A program made the translations under genes and the position numbers. From CAMLIZ01 sp966212505 (lineage in GTDB: Bacteria; Pseudomonadota; Gammaproteobacteria; Burkholderiales; Burkholderiaceae_C), in assembly GCA_966212505.1 (NCBI GenBank), contig CBIHRS010000004.1, positions 1-64,000 on the forward strand: a stretch of 64,000 nucleotides of DNA, written 5' to 3'. Position 1 is the stretch's first letter. The number at the start of each line of letters is the position of its first letter. Under the pieces are notes generated by a model that saw nothing but the letters and a program-made list of their open reading frames with translations, ran no database searches and had not been told where the DNA came from. Shown here piece by piece: positions 15,271 through 25,200 of this stretch.

Positions 15271-18200
15271 CTACTCCGCTGCCGCCCCCGCCGCCGGCGC
15301 ATGCTTGTGATGCCGGTGCGGCATGTGCTTCTTGGTCCACTGCACCGCGTCGTCGACATAGGTGAACACCACCGGGATCACCAGCAGGCTCAGGAAGGTC
15401 GAGGTGATCAGGCCGCCGATCACGACGATGGCCATCGGCGAACGGAAGCTCGGGTCCACGCCCAGGCCCAGCGCGATCGGCATCATGCCGGCGCCCATCG
15501 CGATGGTCGTCATCACGATTGGCCGCGCCCGCTTGTGGCAGGCATCGAGCAGCGCTTCCATCCGCGTCAGGCCGCGGTCGCGCCGCGCGACGATCGCATA
15601 CTCGATCAGCAGGATCGAGTTCTTCGTGGCGATGCCCATCAGCATGATCATCCCGATCATCGACGGCATCGAGAACGCGGTGCGCGTGGCCACCAGCGCC
15701 AGGAACGCACCGGGGATCGACAGCACCAGCGCCACGAGGATAGTGATCGGCTGCACGAAGTCGTGGAACAGCAGCACCAGCACGATGTAGATGCACAGCA
15801 CACCGGTCGCCATCGCGAGCAGGAAGCTGCTGAACAGCTCGGCCATCGCCTCGGCATCGCCCACCGTCGTCTGGATCACGCCGGGCGGCAGGTGCTGCAG
15901 GCTGGGCAGCGCGAGCGCCTTCTTCTCCACCTCGCCCAGCGGCTGCTGGTTGAGCGCGATCTCGAAGTTGATGTTGCGCAGCCGGTCGTAGCGGTTGATC
16001 ATCGCCGGCCCGCTGGCCACCGCCATGGTGGCCACGTTGCCCAGCATCACCGGCCCATGCGCGCCCGGCACCGCCAGCCGCTGCAGCAGGTCGACGTCCT
16101 GCCGGGCGGTGGCCTTGAGCTTCACCACCACCGGCACCTGGCGCTGCGACAGGTTCAGCTTGGACAGCGCCTGGTCGTAGTCGCCCGCAGTGGCGATGCG
16201 CAGCGTGTCGGCGATGGCCGCGGAGGTCACGCCCAGGTCGGCCGCCTTGGCGAAGTCGGGCCGCACCACCAGCTCGGGCTGCTGCAGCGCGGCGGTGGAG
16301 ATCACGTTGCCGATGCCGGGGATGGTGCGCAGCTCCTGCGCGACCTTCTGCGCGTGCTCCGACAGCGCATCGCCGTTCTCGCCGGCCAGCACCAGGATGT
16401 ACTTGTCGTTGGCGCCGCCCAGGCCGACGTTGACGCGCGCGCCCGGCAGCACCTCGAGCGCCGTGCGCAGCTCGCGTTCGAGGTCCTGCTTGCTGAGGCC
16501 GTGCCGCTCCTGGCGCGGCGTGAGGTTGATCGTCAGCGTGGCCTTGCGCACCTCGGCCGCGCCCTGCGGCGCGAACGGGTCGCCGCCCGCCGAGCCGCCG
16601 CCGATGGCGGTGTAGACCATCTTCACGTGCGGATTGCGCTGCACGATCTCGCGCGCCTGCTCGGCCAGCGCGAAGGTCTGCTTGAAGGTGCTGCCCGGCG
16701 GCAGCGAGAGGTAGACCTGCGTCTGCGAGAGATCGTCGGGCGGGATGAAGCCGGTGGGCAGCAGCGGCACCAGCGCGAACGAGCCGACGAAGAACACCAC
16801 CGTGGCCAGCACGGTGACGATGCGGTGCCGCAGGCACCAGCGCACCGTGCGCATGTAGACGTCCATCATGCGGCCTTCCCTGTGCACCTTGGAAGGCTTG
16901 AGGATGTAGGCCGCCATCATCGGCGTCAGCATGCGCGCCACCACCAGCGAGGCAAACACTGCGAGCGACGCGGTCCAGCCGAACTGCACGAAGAACTTGC
17001 CCGGCACGCCGCTCATGAAGGCCGTGGGCAGGAACACCGCGATCAGCGTGAAGGTGGTGGCGATCACCGCGAGGCCGATCTCGTCGGCCGCCTCCATCGC
17101 CGCCTGGAACGGCGTCTTGCCCATGCGCAGGTGGCGCACGATGTTCTCGATCTCGACGATCGCATCATCCACCAGGATGCCGACCACCAGCGACAGGCTC
17201 AGCAGCGTGACGACGTTGATCGTGAAGCCGAGGTAGTACATGCCGGCGAAGGCCGGGATGATCGACAGCGGCAGTGCGGTGGCCGAGACCAGCGTGGCGC
17301 GCCATTCGCGCAGGAAGAACCACACGACGATCACCGCGAGGATCGCGCCCTCGTACATCAGCTTCATCGAGCCGTCGTAGTTCTCGACCACCGGGTCGAC
17401 AAAGTTGAAGGCCTCGGTGACCTGGATCTCCGGATGCTCGGCCTTCAGCTTGTCGAGCGCGGCCTTCACGCCCTGCGCCACTTCCACCTCGCCGGAGCCG
17501 CGGCTGCGCGTGATCTCGAAGCCGACCACCGGCTTGCCGTTGAGCAGCGCGGCCGAGCGCTGCTCGGCCACCGTGTCGCTCACCGTGGCGACCTGGTCGA
17601 GGCGGATGCGGCGGCCATCGTTGAGCACGATCTCCATGGCCGCCAGCTCGGCCGCCGTCTGCACCGTGGCCACCGTGCGCACCGACTGCTCGGCACCGCC
17701 CACGTCGGCGCGGCCGCCCGAGGCTTCCTGTTGCGTGAGCTTGAGCTGGCGCGAGATATCGGCCGCGGTGGCGTTGAGCGCCATCAGCCGGTCGGGATCG
17801 AGCTCGACGCGCACCTCACGCGTGACGCCGCCCACGCGCGCCACCGCGCCGACGCCGCGCACGCTGAGCATCGCCTTGGCCACCGTGTTGTCGACGAACC
17901 AGCTCAGTGCCTCGTCGTCCATGCGCGACGAGGCCACCGTGTAGGTGAGGATCGGCATGCCCGAGAGATCCATCTTCGAGATCACCGGGTCGCGCAGGTC
18001 GCCGGGCAGGTCGGAGCGCACGCGCGCGACCGCATCGCGCACGTCGTCGACCGCCTCCTGCGTGGGCTTCTCGAGGCGGAACTCCACCGTCACGCTGACC
18101 GAGCCCGACTGGATGGTGGTGTAGATGTGCTTCACGCCCTGCAGCGACGCCACCGAGTTCTCGATCTTGCGGGCGACGTCGGTCTCGAGCTGGGCCGGCG

Positions 18201-18369
18201 AGGCACCCGGCAGCGACGCGCTGACCGTCACGGTCGGCAGGTCGATGTCGGGGAAGTTCTGGATCTTCATCCGCGAGAAGCTCATCAGGCCCACCAGCGT
18301 GAGCATGATGAACAGCAGCACCGCGGGAATCGGGTTGCGGATCGACCAGGCCGAAACGTTCAATCGCAT
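15271..18369 (-). CDS. RND efflux pump inner-membrane transporter (HAE1/AcrB family)
   Basis: 1032-residue proton-driven exporter. Seen: TM1 start NPIPAVLLFIMLTLVGL, FPDIDLPTVTVSASLPGASP, the proton-relay pair in LVVGILVDDAIVEIENIVRHL, PTAFMSGVPGKFF, the repeat-2 relay region MIMLMGIATKNSILLIEYAI, and TAIGGGSAGG in the porter domain. The C-terminus ends in a short His-rich tail (HMPHRHHKH). It is last in an outer-membrane-channel, adaptor, pump operon on the minus strand. Substrate cannot be read from sequence; multidrug export is the default for HAE1. No adjacent regulator is seen. Confidence 0.93.
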   Translation of the reverse strand: MRLNVSAWSIRNPIPAVLLFIMLTLVGLMSFSRMKIQNFPDIDLPTVTVSASLPGASPAQLETDVARKIENSVASLQGVKHIYTTIQSGSVSVTVEFRLEKPTQEAVDDVRDAVARVRSDLPGDLRDPVISKMDLSGMPILTYTVASSRMDDEALSWFVDNTVAKAMLSVRGVGAVARVGGVTREVRVELDPDRLMALNATAADISRQLKLTQQEASGGRADVGGAEQSVRTVATVQTAAELAAMEIVLNDGRRIRLDQVATVSDTVAEQRSAALLNGKPVVGFEITRSRGSGEVEVAQGVKAALDKLKAEHPEIQVTEAFNFVDPVVENYDGSMKLMYEGAILAVIVVWFFLREWRATLVSATALPLSIIPAFAGMYYLGFTINVVTLLSLSLVVGILVDDAIVEIENIVRHLRMGKTPFQAAMEAADEIGLAVIATTFTLIAVFLPTAFMSGVPGKFFVQFGWTASLAVFASLVVARMLTPMMAAYILKPSKVHREGRMMDVYMRTVRWCLRHRIVTVLATVVFFVGSFALVPLLPTGFIPPDDLSQTQVYLSLPPGSTFKQTFALAEQAREIVQRNPHVKMVYTAIGGGSAGGDPFAPQGAAEVRKATLTINLTPRQERHGLSKQDLERELRTALEVLPGARVNVGLGGANDKYILVLAGENGDALSEHAQKVAQELRTIPGIGNVISTAALQQPELVVRPDFAKAADLGVTSAAIADTLRIATAGDYDQALSKLNLSQRQVPVVVKLKATARQDVDLLQRLAVPGAHGPVMLGNVATMAVASGPAMINRYDRLRNINFEIALNQQPLGEVEKKALALPSLQHLPPGVIQTTVGDAEAMAELFSSFLLAMATGVLCIYIVLVLLFHDFVQPITILVALVLSIPGAFLALVATRTAFSMPSMIGMIMLMGIATKNSILLIEYAIVARRDRGLTRMEALLDACHKRARPIVMTTIAMGAGMMPIALGLGVDPSFRSPMAIVVIGGLITSTFLSLLVIPVVFTYVDDAVQWTKKHMPHRHHKHAPAAGAAAE

Positions 18370-18382
18370 GACGAACTCCCCG

Positions 18383-19495
18383 TCACTTCGCCGGCGCGGA
18401 CACGACGCGCACGGTGTCGCCGTCGCCCAGGAAGCCGGCGCCGCTGGCTACCACGCGTGCGGCGGCATCGAGCCCCGACACGACCTCGACCCGGTCGCCC
18501 ACGCGCTTGCCGAGCGACACCTTGGTCTGCATCACCTTGTTGTCGGGCCCGACGCGGAACACATAGGAGAAGCCTTCGCGCACCAGCACCGCACTCTGCG
18601 GCAGCGTGACGCCATGTGCCGTGCCGAGCTCGAATTCCCCTCGCGCGAACATGCCGGCCTTGGCATCGCCCGCGGCCTGCAGGTCGACGTAGACGAGGCC
18701 GTTGCGCGTCTGCGCGTCCACGGTGGGCGCCACCACCCGCACCTTGCCGGGCACCACCGCACCCGAGGCGGTGGTCACCTTGGCCGGCATGCCGGGACGA
18801 ATGCGTGCAAGGTCGGCCGCAGTGACCTCGGCGCGCCATTCGAGCCGCTGCTGGCGGATCAGGCGGAACAGCTCCTGCCCCGGCTGCACCACCGAGCCGA
18901 CGCTGGCCACGCGGGCCGAGATCACGCCGTCGTCGGGCGCGAGGATCTGCGTCTGCGAGAGGCGCAGCTGGTCGGCCTGCAGCCGCGCCTTCAGTGCCTG
19001 CGCCCGGGCACGCGCCGTCTGCTCGGCGGTGAGGTACTGGTTGATCTGCTGAGCGCTGATCGCGCCGGTGGCCTGCAGCTGGCGGGCGCGCTCGGCGTTG
19101 GCCTGAGCCTCGGCCACGTTGGCTTCGGCCTCCGCGAGGCTGGCACGGGTCTGCGCCACCTCGGCGTTCACGGTGTCGCTCTGCATGCGGGCCAGCACCT
19201 GGCCGCGTTTGACGCGATCGCCCACGTTGACACGCACTTCGGCCAGCCGCAGGCCGCCGATCTCGGAGCCGATGATCGCCTCCTGCCAGGCGGCGATGTT
19301 GCCGGTGGCCGGCAGCGTCTGCGGCCAGTCACCGGCCTGCGGCGAGGTGGTGGTGACGGTGAGCGCGGCCTTGGGCGCAGCGGTCTTGGCCTTGTCGTCG
19401 GCGGCATGCACCCACAGTGCGCTGGCAGCCAGCACCACGGCCACCGCGGCGGCCAGAACGCCCATCGCGGGCTTGGAAACTCGAAGCTCTGTCAT
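18383..19495 (-). CDS. RND efflux periplasmic adaptor (membrane fusion protein)
   Basis: 370 residues from ATG 19495. Links the RND pump to the outer-membrane channel. Seen: an N-terminal hydrophobic signal/anchor (AMGVLAAAVAVVLAASALWVHA), lipoyl half-motifs GGLRLAEVRVNVGDRVKRGQVLA and ILAPDDGVISARVASVGSVV, a long alpha-helical hairpin rich in Ala/Gln between residues about 105 and 170, and a beta-barrel segment with RIRPGMPAKVTTASG. No lipobox. It starts 4 nt after the channel gene and ends 13 nt before the pump gene. Confidence 0.93.
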   Translation of the reverse strand: MTELRVSKPAMGVLAAAVAVVLAASALWVHAADDKAKTAAPKAALTVTTTSPQAGDWPQTLPATGNIAAWQEAIIGSEIGGLRLAEVRVNVGDRVKRGQVLARMQSDTVNAEVAQTRASLAEAEANVAEAQANAERARQLQATGAISAQQINQYLTAEQTARARAQALKARLQADQLRLSQTQILAPDDGVISARVASVGSVVQPGQELFRLIRQQRLEWRAEVTAADLARIRPGMPAKVTTASGAVVPGKVRVVAPTVDAQTRNGLVYVDLQAAGDAKAGMFARGEFELGTAHGVTLPQSAVLVREGFSYVFRVGPDNKVMQTKVSLGKRVGDRVEVVSGLDAAARVVASGAGFLGDGDTVRVVSAPAK

Positions 19496-19499
19496 CGAT

Positions 19500-20918
19500 T
19501 CACCTTGAAGCGACCGGATCGGCGGCCTGGGCATCCCAGCCGCCGCCGGTGGCCTTGTAGAGCGTGATCCACGCGGCGACGCGTTCGCGCTGCACCGCGA
19601 TCAGCGCGGCCTGGGCATTGAGCGCGAAGCGGCGCGCGTCTTCCATCTCGATCAGGCTGCCGGCACCCACGCGCCAGCGCTGCTCGGCCGCGGCGAAATA
19701 GTCGCGATAGCCCGAGGCGGCCCGCTGCGCATCGGCTTCGCGCTGGCGCGCCGCCTCGAGGCGCAGCAGCGCCTCCTCGACCTCGCGTACCGCGTTGCGG
19801 GCCTGCCGCTCGTACACGGCCCGCGCCTCGTCGTAGCGACCACGGGCCGCCTCGACGCCGGCTGCACGCCGACCCGCATCGAACAACGGCACGTTGAGCG
19901 CCGGCCCGATCGACCAGCTCGGTCCGGTGGCCGTGATGCCGCCGACGCGCGCTGCCACTGCGGCGATGCTGCCCGCAAGGCTGAGCACCGGGTAGCGTTG
20001 CGCCTCGGCCGCGCCCACGTCGGCCGCAGCTGCCGCCAGCGACTGCTGGGCAGCGGCGAGGTCGGGGCGCTGGGTGAGTGCCTGTGCCGGCACCGCCTCG
20101 ACCGAGAACGCCTCGGCCTGCGGCAGCCGGCCGGTGCGTGCCTGCAGCCGTGTGCGCAGGTCGGCAGCCGGAATGCCTGTGAGCGCGACCAGTGTCTGCA
20201 CGGTGGCGCCGCATTCGGCGCGCTGCGCGGCGAGCCGGTTCGCCGCCTCGGCCGCGCCCGCCTCGGCCAGCGCGCCATTCGATGGCGCCTCGAACCCGAC
20301 CTTGACCTTGGAGCGCGTGAGCTCGGCGGTCTTGCCTTGCGACTGCGCCTCCTGCTCGTCGACCGCTACCAATGCCTCGCAGGCGCGCAGCGACAGGTAC
20401 GTTTGCGCCACCTCGGCCGCCAGGCTCACACGCGCGTCGTGCCACTGCAGCGCACTGCCACGGGCGCGCGCCTGTGCCGCGGCCACGCCGTGGCGCGTGG
20501 CACCGAACAGGTCGATCTCCCAGGCCGCATCGAGCCCGGCGCTGGCCTGGGTCTCGACCATGGCCGGAGGCGGCAGGCTGGTGCCCAGGCGGGTGAGCGA
20601 GCCGGTGGCGTTGAGTTGCGGCCACAACGCCGAGCGAGCCTGCGCGAGGCCGGCCCTCGCCTGGGCGATGCGTGCCGCCGCCTGCGACAAGGTCGGGCTG
20701 CTGGACTCCGCGCTCTGCACCAGCTCCGGCAGCAGCGGGTCGTCGAAGCGTGCCCACCAGTCCTTCAGCCGGGCGGCGTCGCCGCCGTGCGGCAGTGGCG
20801 AATCCCAGTGGACCGGCAGGGTCGCGGAGGCCGGGGGCTGGGCCGGCGGCATGTTCGCGCAGCCGGCAACAAGCATGGCGAGGGCCAGCGGCAGGCCAAT
20901 CCGTATCGAAGGGCTCAT
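19500..20918 (-). CDS. Outer-membrane efflux lipoprotein (NodT/OprM family)
   Basis: 472 residues from ATG 20918. TolC-like trimeric channel. Seen: signal peptide with lipobox LVAGC (Cys20), predicting a lipidated mature protein; WWARFDDPLLPELVQSA; the repeated helical hairpins SSSPTLSQAAARIAQARAGLAQARSALWPQ and the second repeat beginning RPDLAAAQQSLAAAAADVGAAEAQRYPVLSL; and GPALNVPLFDAGRR. First gene of the efflux operon. The 224 nt upstream, after the GGDEF gene, should contain the promoter, but no convincing -35/-10 pair stands out. Confidence 0.93.
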   Translation of the reverse strand: MSPSIRIGLPLALAMLVAGCANMPPAQPPASATLPVHWDSPLPHGGDAARLKDWWARFDDPLLPELVQSAESSSPTLSQAAARIAQARAGLAQARSALWPQLNATGSLTRLGTSLPPPAMVETQASAGLDAAWEIDLFGATRHGVAAAQARARGSALQWHDARVSLAAEVAQTYLSLRACEALVAVDEQEAQSQGKTAELTRSKVKVGFEAPSNGALAEAGAAEAANRLAAQRAECGATVQTLVALTGIPAADLRTRLQARTGRLPQAEAFSVEAVPAQALTQRPDLAAAQQSLAAAAADVGAAEAQRYPVLSLAGSIAAVAARVGGITATGPSWSIGPALNVPLFDAGRRAAGVEAARGRYDEARAVYERQARNAVREVEEALLRLEAARQREADAQRAASGYRDYFAAAEQRWRVGAGSLIEMEDARRFALNAQAALIAVQRERVAAWITLYKATGGGWDAQAADPVASR

Positions 20919-21142
20919 GGTCGTGCGATGAGGAGAGGCCGAGCGCCGGCCCGCGGCCCTCATGCGGCCGCCGCGGCGGGTCTCCCTGGAGTTCAACAGG
21001 GCATCGTACCGAAAGCCGCTGGTGCCTGAGGCACAGCCGGGTTACGGTCTAGGGATGCCGGCCATGATCGTGCGCGATGCGCGCAGCAGGGGCATCTCGG
21101 CCCGGTATCGGCGTGTTTCGTTTCTTTTCTGGCCCGGCAGAC

Positions 21143-22165
21143 TCAGAACAGCTCGACGTCGCCGACCTTGGAGGCGTCTTCGAGCTCGCCGCGAGCGACC
21201 AGGTCGGCATGGCTGCACACCATGTTGCGGCCGTGGGTCTTGGCGTAGTACACCGCCTTGTCGGCCCGCTCGAAGCAGGCGCTGGGCGTGTCGGTGGACT
21301 TGATCTCGGTGAAGCCGACGCTCACCGTGATGTGGCCCACCTGCGGGAAGGCGTAGTGCTCCGCGTTGGAGCGCAGGCGCTCGAACGCATTGGAGGCATC
21401 CTGCTCGTTGCCGCAGCGCATCAGCACCACGAATTCCTCGCCGCCGAATCGGTAAAGACGGTCATGGAACCGGAAACTGCTGCGCATCAGGCGCGACAGC
21501 AGCAGCAGCACCTCGTCGCCGATCAGGTGGCCGTAGGTGTCGTTGACGCGCTTGAAGTGGTCGATGTCGATCACGCCCAGCCAGTAGCTCTGGCCGGACG
21601 CGCTGGCGCGGCGCAGGTCGCCGCCAGGCACCCCGGGCACCTGCACCGCCGTCTTCATGAACGTCTCGTCGAAGGTCTTGCGGTTGAGCAGGCCGGTGAG
21701 CGTGTCGCGCTCGCTGTAGTCGAGCAGGCCCTGGAAATTGCGGTAGATGCGCAGGATGCTGTTGACCAGGCGCTGGTCGGCGGCCGGCATCGGCTGGTCG
21801 GTCTCGATCTCGAGCACGCCCACCACTTCGCGGTCGGTCGACACCGGGAACAGGCTCATGTACGGCGCGCCCTGGCTCACCAGCACTTCCTGCGTGCGCA
21901 GGCAATCGCGCCGCATCGGGAAATCGTCCATCTTCGGCAGCTGGTCGAGCTCGATCCAGGCCGAATCGGCGGTGGCCGCGACATCGTCGGAGCACAGGTG
22001 CGCCCGCGTCAGCCAGCGCTCGCCGTTGGCCTCGGCCACCAGCCGGTAGATCGCGACAGAACGCGGCTGCAGCAGATCCTTGAAGGCGCCGACCAGGGTG
22101 ACGTCCAGCACATCCCGGTCGCGGAAACCGGTGAGATGGGCCAGGTGATCAACCAGTTCGGACAT
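21143..22165 (-). CDS. GGDEF diguanylate cyclase with N-terminal sensory domain
   Basis: 340 residues from ATG 22165. The C-terminal GGDEF domain makes cyclic di-GMP from GTP: GGEEF at about residue 242 in RLYRFGGEEFVVLM, preceded by the inhibitory-site pattern RFHD five residues before, so product feedback is likely. DTLTGLLNRKTFDE and IDIDHFKRVNDTYGHLIGDEV are intact. The first 150 residues have a GAF-like appearance (LQPRSVAIYRLVAEANGERW, LFPVSTDREVVGVLEIETD) with no known ligand. It lies 64 nt after chpA on the same strand, so it may be read from the pil-chp operon and add c-di-GMP output to pilus control. Confidence 0.93.
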   Translation of the reverse strand: MSELVDHLAHLTGFRDRDVLDVTLVGAFKDLLQPRSVAIYRLVAEANGERWLTRAHLCSDDVAATADSAWIELDQLPKMDDFPMRRDCLRTQEVLVSQGAPYMSLFPVSTDREVVGVLEIETDQPMPAADQRLVNSILRIYRNFQGLLDYSERDTLTGLLNRKTFDETFMKTAVQVPGVPGGDLRRASASGQSYWLGVIDIDHFKRVNDTYGHLIGDEVLLLLSRLMRSSFRFHDRLYRFGGEEFVVLMRCGNEQDASNAFERLRSNAEHYAFPQVGHITVSVGFTEIKSTDTPSACFERADKAVYYAKTHGRNMVCSHADLVARGELEDASKVGDVELF

Positions 22166-22229
22166 GAGACTCACAACATGTGGCCGCGGCACGGGCCGCC
22201 GGTGGGTTATACCTCGCCGGCGGCAGGAC

Positions 22230-25200
22230 TCATGCCGGCACTACAGCCGAAGCATAACGGCTCACCAGCGCAAGCAGATCCTCTTCAGCATAGGGCTTGC
22301 CCAGGTAGTGGTCGACGCCCAGCTCGGCCGCATAGTCGCGATGCTTCTGTGCGATACGCGACGTGATCATGATCACCGGCAGGTCGCGCCAGCGCTCGTC
22401 GCCACGCATGTTGCGCACCAGGTCGAAGCCGTCCATGCGCGGCATCTCGATGTCCGACAACACCACCGTCGGCCGCTCCTCGGCCAGGCGCTCCAGGCCT
22501 TCGAGGCCGTCCTTCGCGAGCGCAACGCGGTAGCCCTCGCGCACCAGCAGGCGCTGCGTGACGCGGCGCACCGTGAGCGAATCGTCGACCACCAGCACCA
22601 GCGGTGCCAGCGCCTGCTCCTCGGCCTTGGGCGCCGCCTCGACGGCAGCGGCCTGCGGCTTCAGCAGCGCCTCGCGCATCGCATGCCACGCGGCTTCGCC
22701 GTACAGCGTGGCCAGCGCCACCGGGTTGTAGATCAGCGCGACCGCACCGGAGGCCAGCAGGGTCATGCCGGCCAGACCAGGCAGGCGCGACAGCTGCGAA
22801 CCCAGGTTCTTCACGACCACTTCCTGGTTGCCCAGCACTTCGTCGACGTGCAGCGCGATGCGTTGCTGCGCGCTGCGCACCACGATCACCGGCAGCGTGC
22901 GGCCGGTTTCCGTGCCGCGCGGGCTCGATTGCAGCAGCGCGCCGAGCCAGAAGAACGGCAGGCTGCGGTCGCCCATCGTGTAGTGGCCGCTCGCATAGGC
23001 CTGCTCCACCTCGGCCGGCGTCGCACGCCGCACGATCTCGATCAGCGTCGACGGGATCGCGACGGTGGTTTCGCCGCAGCGCACCATCACCACCTGCGTC
23101 ACCGCGGTGGTCAGCGGCAGCACGAGCTTGAAGCTGGTGCCCTGGCCGGCGGCGGTGGCGGTCTCGATGCGGCCACCCATTGCGTTGACGTCGGATCGCA
23201 CCACGTCCATGCCGATGCCGCGGCCGGCAAGTTCGGTCACGGTTTCGGCGGTGGAGAAGCCCGGCGTGAAGATCAGGTTGGCCAGTTCGGCCTCGGTGGT
23301 CTGCGCCTCGGCGGTGAGCAGGCCCATCTGAATGCCGCGCTCGCGGATGCGCGACAGGTTGAGGCCCGCGCCGTCGTCGCGGAATTCCACGCCGACTTCA
23401 TTGCCTTCCTGCGACAGCACCACGGTGATCTGGCCGGCCGGATCCTTGCCATGCGATTGGCGGACATCCGGCGTCTCGATGCCGTGGGTGACGCAGTTGC
23501 GCAGCAGGTGCTCGAAGGCACCGGTCATCCGCTCCAGCACGCCGCGGTCGACTTCGATCGAGCCGCCCACGATGTCCAGCCGCACCTGCTTGCCGGTTTC
23601 CTTGGCCGCCTGGCGCACCACGCGGTACAGGCGCTCCGACAGGCCTTCGAACTCCACCATGCGCGTGCGCAGCAGGTCGTCCTGCAGGTCGCGCGTGAGC
23701 CGGGCCTGGGCCGCGAGTTCGTCTTCGGCCGACTGCAGCGTGCGTTGCAGGCTGCGCTGCACCGTGGCCACGTCGTTGACCGACTCGGCCATCATCCGCG
23801 TCAGTTCCTGGAAGCGGGTGAAGCGGTCGAACTCCAGCGGGTCGAAGGCCTGGGCCTGCTGCTTGGCCTGCTCCATCCGCGAGGTGATCTGCGTCTCGGC
23901 CTGCAGCTCGATGTCGCGCAGCTGGCGGCGCAAGCGCTCCAGGTTGTCGGTCAGGTCGTTCAGCGAACCCTTGAGCTGCGACACGTCGGATTCGATGCGC
24001 GACCGGGTGATCGACACCTCACCCGCGTGGTTGACCAGGCGATCGAGCAGCGGGGCACGCACGCGCACCGCGGCATGGCTGCCGCCGAGCACAGCCCGCT
24101 CGGGCTGCACAGCGCGGGCGACGGTGCCGGTGCTGAAGCGGCTCCAGTCGATCGGCGCGAGCTCGGTGGCGGGTGCCGGTGCGGCGACCGGGGCCTCGGC
24201 GATCGGGGCTTCGGCCACAGGCTCGGCCTGTTCAACCGATGGCATCTCAGCCGGCGGCAGCTCGATGGGCTCGGCCGCCACCGGCGGCACCGGCACGACC
24301 TCGGCCACCACGGGCAGGGGCTCGGGCTGCGTGCGCAGCGCTTCCTCGACCGCCGCGGTGGCCTCGGCATAGGCGGCCGCATCGTTCGAGCGCAGGGCGT
24401 CGAAGCGGGCCGACAGCGCGTCGACACGGGCTTCCAGCGGATCGAGGTCCGCCGGCATCACGTTGCCGCGGGCCAGCAGGTGCTCGATCGCCGTTTCGAG
24501 GCGGTGCGCCATCTCGCCCAGGCGCATCGCACCGGCGAGGCGGGCACCGCCCTTCAGCGTGTGCAGCGTGCGCATGCAGGCCGCGGCGGCGCCGGCGTCG
24601 CCGGGGCGCTGCGTCCATTCGCGCATGCGGCCGGCCAGCTGCGGCAGCAGTTCCTGGCCTTCTTCCTCGAAGATCGGGAACAGCTCGGCGTCGATGGCGT
24701 CGACCGCGTCGATGTCGTCTTCGTCGTCCAGCGCATCGGCACGGGCGGTCACGCTGACGCGCTCCACGTCGGGCAGCGCCTCCAGCGTCTTCAGCTCGGG
24801 CTGGCCCAGCTCGGCGAGCACGCCGGCCGGCGACAGCTCGTCGGCCACCAGCGGCGCCGGCTCCACGGCCGCAGGCTCGACAGGCGCAGGCTCCGGCTCG
24901 GGTACAGCCACCGCCTCGACGGTAGCGGGCTCGGCCTCGGCCGGTTCAACCACCACCGGTTCGGCCGCAGCGGCTTCGGGCACCACTGGTTCTTCCACCG
25001 CGGCCACCAGCGGCGCTTCCTCGACCAGCGGCAGCTCGAGGGAATCGGGAATCTCCTCGGCCACGGCCACCGGCTCGACAGAGGGCTCCTCCGCCTCTTC
25101 CGCCACCGGCATCGCGCTCAATGCCTGCAGGCGCTGGGCCGATTCGATCTCGTGCGCGGCCAGGCGCTCGGTCAGCTCGGCCGGCACGTCCTTCAGGAAG

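Noticed and set aside
15301..18609. 1102-residue plus-strand open frame opposite the RND transporter
   Set aside because: It is antisense to a complete, motif-rich RND gene and its translation is His/Arg/Gln-rich with no domain; typical of GC-rich third-position bias.
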